A stretch of 64,000 nt of DNA from Tipula vernalis (taxonomy: Eukaryota > Arthropoda > Insecta > Diptera > Tipulidae): NCBI GenBank assembly GCA_958295665.1, contig OY282558.1:45756389-45820388 (forward strand). The letters run 5' to 3'. Under the pieces are notes generated by a model that was not told where the DNA came from, did not search any database, and worked only from the letters and a program-made list of their open reading frames with translations. Position 1 is the stretch's first letter; every line of letters starts with the position of its first letter. A program made the translations under genes and the position numbers. Below, one piece after another: positions 59,135 to 64,000 of the stretch.

Positions 59135-60428
59135 CGAGGGCGAATCAAAATGTCTTGCAATATCATATGAAAAAAAAGAGTGAGTGAGACAGCAATATTT
59201 TTATTTTTCGACATAATCTCCTTTAAGGTTTATACATTTGTTACATCGATCAATTAACTTGTGTAAGCCCTCTAAAAAAAAAGTTTTCTTTTGCTCCATA
59301 AAATATTCATTTACAACAGACTGTACTTCAGAATCGCTGGAAAATTTCCGGCCCCTTAATTTTTTTTTCAAATTGGGAAACAGAAAGTAGTCACTGGGTG
59401 CCAAGTCTGGACTGTATGGTGGATGCGGAATTTCTACGAAGCCGCAGTCCTTTAATGCAGCTTGAGCAACTTTAGCGTTGTGCACGGTGCATTGTCGTAA
59501 AGAAGTAAGGTTTTTTTTCTAACTTTCTTTGGCCGTTTTTCCCGGATCGCTTTTTTCAATTTTCGCAAAACCTCTGCATAATAGATGCCTATGATTGTGG
59601 TTTTCGGTGGCATATAATAAATCATCAATATCCCTTCAGCATCCCAAAAAATTGTTGCCAAAACCTTACCAGCTGACGGTTGAGTTTTGAATTTCTTTGG
59701 TGGTGGTTCACCACGTTTAATCCATTGCATCGATTCTTGTTTGGATTCCAGATCGCAATGATGAATCCATGTTTCATCGCCTGTTATTATGTTATCCAAG
59801 AAGTTTTCTGGATCTTCTTCATACGTTTCTAAAATCGCCTTTGAAGTTTGAACACGAATTTTCTTTTGTTGTGCAGTCAACAAACGGGGAACCCATCGCG
59901 CACTTACTTTTGACATGTGAAGGTGGTCATGTAATATGGTATAATGGTACCATATGAAAGGGAAAGTCTCCACGCTAACCGCGAAACAGAAATACGGCGG
60001 TCCTCTAATACAATTGATTCTGCCAAAAGTATGTTTTCATGGCTAATAGCATCTGCGGGACGACCAGGGCGGTTGTCATCTTCTAATGACTCCCGACCAC
60101 TTTTGAACAATTTTACCCACTTTGTTACTGTGGAATATGATGGTGCAAATTCGCCGTAAACTTTTGATATGTAATTGAATATATAAATTGCATTGCGTCC
60201 ATCTTTACAGAAAAATTTAATAACTGCACGATATTCAATTTCACTCATTTTGAATTTTTTTCAAAACACGAGCTACTAAATTGAAGAAAACAAACGAACT
60301 GTAAAATTTACATTGAATTTTGTTTCTATAAGTTTCACCGCGACAAAATTTTTTTAAAAAAAATATATAGTTGTCTCACTCACTCTTTTTTTTCATATGA
60401 TATTGCAAGACATTTTGATTCACCCTCG
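59135..60428 (-). mobile_element. Nearly complete mariner element, 1294 bp
   Basis: The terminal repeats start CGAGGGCGAATCAAAATGTC at the left and CGAGGGTGAATCAAAATGTC (reverse complement) at the right. They agree for about 55 bp with one early mismatch. TA flanks both ends (59133-59134 and 60429-60430). Size and DD34D transposase fit a mariner. The near-identity of the ends shows a recent insertion, younger than the BEL sequence it interrupts. Confidence 0.9.
59198..60248 (-). pseudogene. Mariner DD34D transposase with two frameshifts
   Basis: It starts at the ATG at 60248 (MSEIEYRAVIKFFCKDG). A first helix-turn-helix and a second with YSTVTKWVKLFKSGRESL and DNRPGRPADA follow. After a frame change near 59940, HMSKVSARWVPRLLTAQQK leads to the first catalytic block ITGDETWIHH (about 59790), then the second, LLLYDNAPC (about 59480). 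A single missing base there shifts the frame. The third block, PPYSPDLAPSDYFLFPNLK, lies at about 59390-59430. The second and third Asp are 34 residues apart, as in mariner. All three catalytic Asp are present. It encodes cut-and-paste transposase that binds the 55-bp ends. This copy is inactive because of the frame breaks. Confidence 0.9.
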
Positions 60429-60462
60429 TATGTGTTTCAATTATTTGTTTTTGGTACAAACA

Positions 60463-61030
60463 GCCAAGTTCCAGCTAAATTTTTTATATTTCACAAACTC
60501 ATCTAAAAATCATTTTAGAATCCCATTTCCATCGCGCGTGTCAAATTTCTCTAAAATCGGTTAAGGAATAGCCAAGTTCCATCCTAATTGGCCATATTCC
60601 AGAACTTTATCCAAAAATCATTTCAGAATGCCATTTCCAATGACTGTGCATCTGTTCGCTAACAAAACAATCAGGCTTTCTAAAGAGAGAATTTTAGAAG
60701 GTTTTGAATGTAACCGTTTGCCTTAATAACAAGAGCAAGAGCAATATAATGATGACGTTTTTATTCATCAGAGCAGAGCGTATTTATTTTCTCAATATAG
60801 CTCAATAACAAAGAGCGAAAATATGATAACACAAACGCAATAGTGGAAGAGCAAGAGCCTTATAATAAACATACTGCTCCTGTTCGTCAGAGCGATATTT
60901 TTTTTTACAATATCGCTCCTTATAAAGAGCTTTTTAATAGTTTTTACTATCGTTCTTGAAAAAAATGAAGACCGAAGAGCGAAATGAAATCCTATTTTAA
61001 ACTCTCGCTTTTTATTAAACGAAATTGAAT
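60463..61030 (+). repeat. Repeat X, arm 2 (empty version)
   Basis: Block A (AAATCATTTTAGAATCCCAT to TGTCAAATTTCTCT, about 60507-60552) is followed directly by block B (AAAATCGGTTAAGGAATAGC, then GGCCATATTCCAG, about 60553-60602). Block C is rich in GAGCG and AGAGCGAAA (about 60730-61000). This is the order in arm 1 on the other strand, but without the 162-bp array. A local tandem duplication of 108 bp (GCCAAGTTCCA at 60463 and 60571) is also seen. Confidence 0.65.
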
Positions 61031-64000
61031 TCTTTTAATACGCTGACCGACACAGAAAACGGGCCACCCTAAAATTTTTTTTTCGTGCGAATATCTTTTG
61101 AATCGCACTAGCTAGAGGTGTGAAACAGAAATCAAATTCAAGGTCATTCAAAACAAACTTACAAAATATTACCTTTGTCTAATCATGTGCCTAAGTTTTT
61201 TTGCTTATCCAACAACATGGCTTATCTAGCTGGAACCATTAAACAAAAATCAAATTCTAGGTCATTGAAAACAACCTGGGAAAATGTGGGTAAGGCCTAC
61301 TCTTTCTAAACGTGGGGTTGAGGTTTCTCGAATTTTCAAACAAAACCCAAACATTGAAAAATTTTAAAAATTTTATTTAAATTTTCATAAACATAAATAT
61401 CACAATAATCATAATTAACCACGGAGCTTGAATAACCGCTGTTATACTCCGCCCCATACTTTTGATAATCTTCTAGATATAGCACTTTGAGATATTTTCC
61501 CATTCCTCTAAAAGCACGCTTCGGAGTTGTTCCATCGTTTTCAGAGCTGGAATTTGAGACCGAATTCTTCTACCAAGAATTGCCGGCCAAGTACCCACTC
61601 ACTACTCTTGCATTATCTTGTATTAGCAAGAAATTATCGCCTATAAATGGTACGTTGAGGTGGAGGTTTCACTTTACATATAAAATATTAGTAAAGCTTT
61701 TAAAGTAGATTTTACTGTGTCATCCACAAATACAAATATTATAATTTCGAGTCGAACTCAACACTTAGAGCTAAATATAGTTAAATCAATAAAATTTATA
61801 AAAATATATTAAAAATGTATTGCCCCTTTACTCGTATCACTGTACCACTTATAATATTTTAAAACAAATAACTTCATAATAAGCTGTCACAATAATTTTG
61901 CTCATTTGAAAATTTCCACATTTAAATTAATTTTTCTCGGAAAAATAAGGGAATTTCCCACTAAAACCGAATAAACCCAAACCGAAAAAAACTGTTTTTC
62001 CTTTTCCACTAAAACTCGATGAATAAAATAAAAAATGTTGAGAAAATTAGGTCAAATATATATGTACATATAATTCGGAGACTATATACTCCCTCTTTCC
62101 TGGTTTGCGCCCGAAAAAGCTTTTATCCCTCCCCAATATACATATCTCTCTATAAGTATGTATGTATTTGTTAATATACTGACGAAAAACCAAGCAAAAA
62201 TAAACTAGATATTATTTGTATATAGAGTACAGCTTTTCCAGAGTACAAAAAGGGTTGAAAAAAAGGACAATAAAAAAATTTATAGTTTATTGTGCTGTTG
62301 AAGGATGTATGTATGGTACAGTACATAAAATATATTTAGTATATAGTAAGAGTTTTTCCTGAAAAAAATTTGTGTTATAATAAAATGAAACAAACAAAAG
62401 ACAAATTTGCAATTAGATTTTAAAATTTATCGTTTTTAAGTGGTAAATTGAAAGCTCAGATAAGATAAAGTATGTCTATAGAACGCAGTCATTTTATATC
62501 ACATCTGCTTATATACCATATGTATGTACGTCATTGTTCAGATATGCTTCATTAAACTTTATTACACAACATAAAAAAAAAAATGCACTCCACACTTTAG
62601 ACGTTGAGTGAGTTAGATAAGAATTTAATAATATTATGTATGTATGTATGTTTGAATATATGGAAAACCTCAAGGATCATTAATCCACTTAGCACGATAT
62701 GCTACATGATAAAATATGTCTTCAAATGTACATACACACACACATAGACATCTCAATTAAAATAATTTTCAAGAGTTAAAATTAATTCAAAAAAATACAT
62801 TTTTTGTAATGATTGATAGCTTTTCCTGTATTTTTCACGTTAAGTCAGAAAACTGAATATTAAGAGAAAAATCTTTGGCTTCCTTTAAAAAATAAAACAA
62901 AATTTGATGTCTTTCTCTCTATTCATATACACAGAATAACAACAACATCCAAAAAAAAAAATATTGACACAAAACCCACATTTTTACAACATTATTTCCT
63001 TTCTGCCATGTAAAAAAAAAAACAAAGAAAAGAAAACTGAAAAATTATATAAATTTCCACCCAAATAACTCGTCTAAAAATACGAAAATCTATTCTTCCT
63101 TTTTCACATTTTCTTCGGTGTTACATGAAAAATGGATATTTAAAAAAAATAAAAATTAAATATTAACATTTTCCTTTTTCCCAAAATATTGTTTATAGAT
63201 TGTATATGTACATATGTATATACTTATGTAAGTATGTATTTCTGAAATATTTTGTGAGCCAAATTTCATGAAAACCCGCAATATAGGTGATGTGTACACC
63301 ACTGGACGAATACGTAACAAACAAAGAGACATGAAAAAAAGGAAAAACATCAAAACCAAAATCAAATTTGTGATTGACCCGAAACTATATCCTTCTTGTT
63401 TATATATCCTTGGTATATATATGTAGGTAACAACTGTATAAATTAGGACTTTACACCTCACACCAAGAGAGGCCAAAACAATAATAATATTAAATATTGA
63501 TCAGGATAATAGGAATCATAATAGTCAAACGACATATCGTACAGCCTACATAAAATATATTTTATGGATTAATAATAGTAATCATATTATATGTACAAGG
63601 CAACAACAACAACAACAAAGCAAAAGGAAAATTCCGTTCAGGTATCACCATCATACCACATCATAATATTATTCATCCTCATCACCTCAGACATACTCAA
63701 TATATCAATCGTAAAACAATGGATGAAATTATAAAAAACAACAACAAAAAATTGTTGTGTCCTGATTAAAAGATAAAAGGATATTTTGATGTTTTGTTGT
63801 TTTCCCAAAAATGCCCACAAAAATGTAAAACGAAAACATCAAAATAGGATGTTAAAAGGAAAAAATTTGATTTTTATCTAATTTAAATCAATCAAAAATG
63901 TCCTGTAATAAATTTATTGGAATTAGATTGTCATGCTAATTTTTTTTTTCCTTTTGTCATCATCATCATTATCATCATCATCATCATCATCATCATCATC
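61031..64000. other. AT-rich non-coding stretch to the window end
   Basis: No gene is recognised. A short direct repeat (AATCAAATTC.AGGTCATT.AAAACAA) occurs at about 61131 and 61247. TATGTATG runs (62637-62652) and poly(A) tracts are common. Confidence 0.45.
63953..64000 (+). repeat. CAT/ATC microsatellite at window end
   Basis: An almost pure CAT triplet run with one TAT interruption continues past the window edge. Confidence 0.9.

Overview
This window reads as AT-rich nuclear DNA of an insect, most likely a higher (brachyceran) fly. The reasons are the base composition, the many short TATGTA/ACATAC, GTT and CAT runs, and the set of transposable elements: P-type THAP transposase, I-like and Jockey/CR1-like LINEs, BEL/Pao retrotransposons, mariners and hAT/Harbinger-like non-autonomous elements. 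The species is not identified. I find no intact host protein-coding gene, no rRNA or tRNA gene and no CRISPR array. The stretch looks like intergenic or large-intron DNA in which transposable elements have piled up and decayed.

Layout. 0-1.1 kb: a broken copy of a zinc-finger protein family of unknown function. 2.6 kb: a small fold-back MITE. 3.7-7.5 kb (minus): a decayed LINE whose ORF1 combines a PHD-type finger, a coiled coil and an FP-like C-terminus. 12.0-12.7 and 13.5-14.1 kb: two further inverted-repeat elements. 14.5-16.1 kb: a 1.55-kb array of an 11-bp A/T repeat. 16.8-17.8 kb: a 5'-truncated LINE ending in RNase H, a zinc knuckle and poly(A). 19.1-19.9 kb: a degenerate tandem repeat. 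21.4-24.0 kb (minus): a P-superfamily transposase gene, decayed but readable. 24.5-26.2 kb: two mariner-like remnants, one an internally deleted 609-bp element with both ends. 26.2-30.4 kb: mostly featureless AT-rich DNA with one dispersed repeat at 27.2-27.8 kb.

30.4-40.8 kb is nested. An I-like LINE (copy A, 30.4-33.9 kb) is followed by a second, internally deleted copy B of the same family. Copy B is split by a 4.75-kb BEL/Pao coding segment that has no LTRs. 42.0-43.3 kb: a hAT-like non-autonomous element with 8/9-bp target duplications, containing a Harbinger-like MITE and abutting a near-perfect hairpin. 44.1-44.5 kb: another TA-flanked MITE. 48.1-51.0 kb (minus): a very decayed BEL/Pao element visible only when stops are read through. 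51.1-52.3 kb: a repeat (here called X) carrying five 162-bp tandem units. 52.3-58.9 kb (plus): a third BEL/Pao element, itself hit by a 141-bp insertion with a 9-bp duplication and by an approximately 1.7-kb insertion. 59.1-60.4 kb: a nearly full-length mariner with two frameshifts. 60.5-61.0 kb: repeat X again in inverted orientation, without the 162-bp array. 61-64 kb: AT-rich DNA ending in a CAT-repeat run.

Nothing here forms a working pathway. The genes are mobile-element genes (gag, protease, reverse transcriptase, RNase H, integrase, transposase), and all show truncations, stops or frameshifts. The main interest is in how elements are nested and in the repeats that existing classes explain poorly: repeat X with its filled and empty versions, the LTR-less BEL segment inside a LINE, and the hairpin next to the hAT element.
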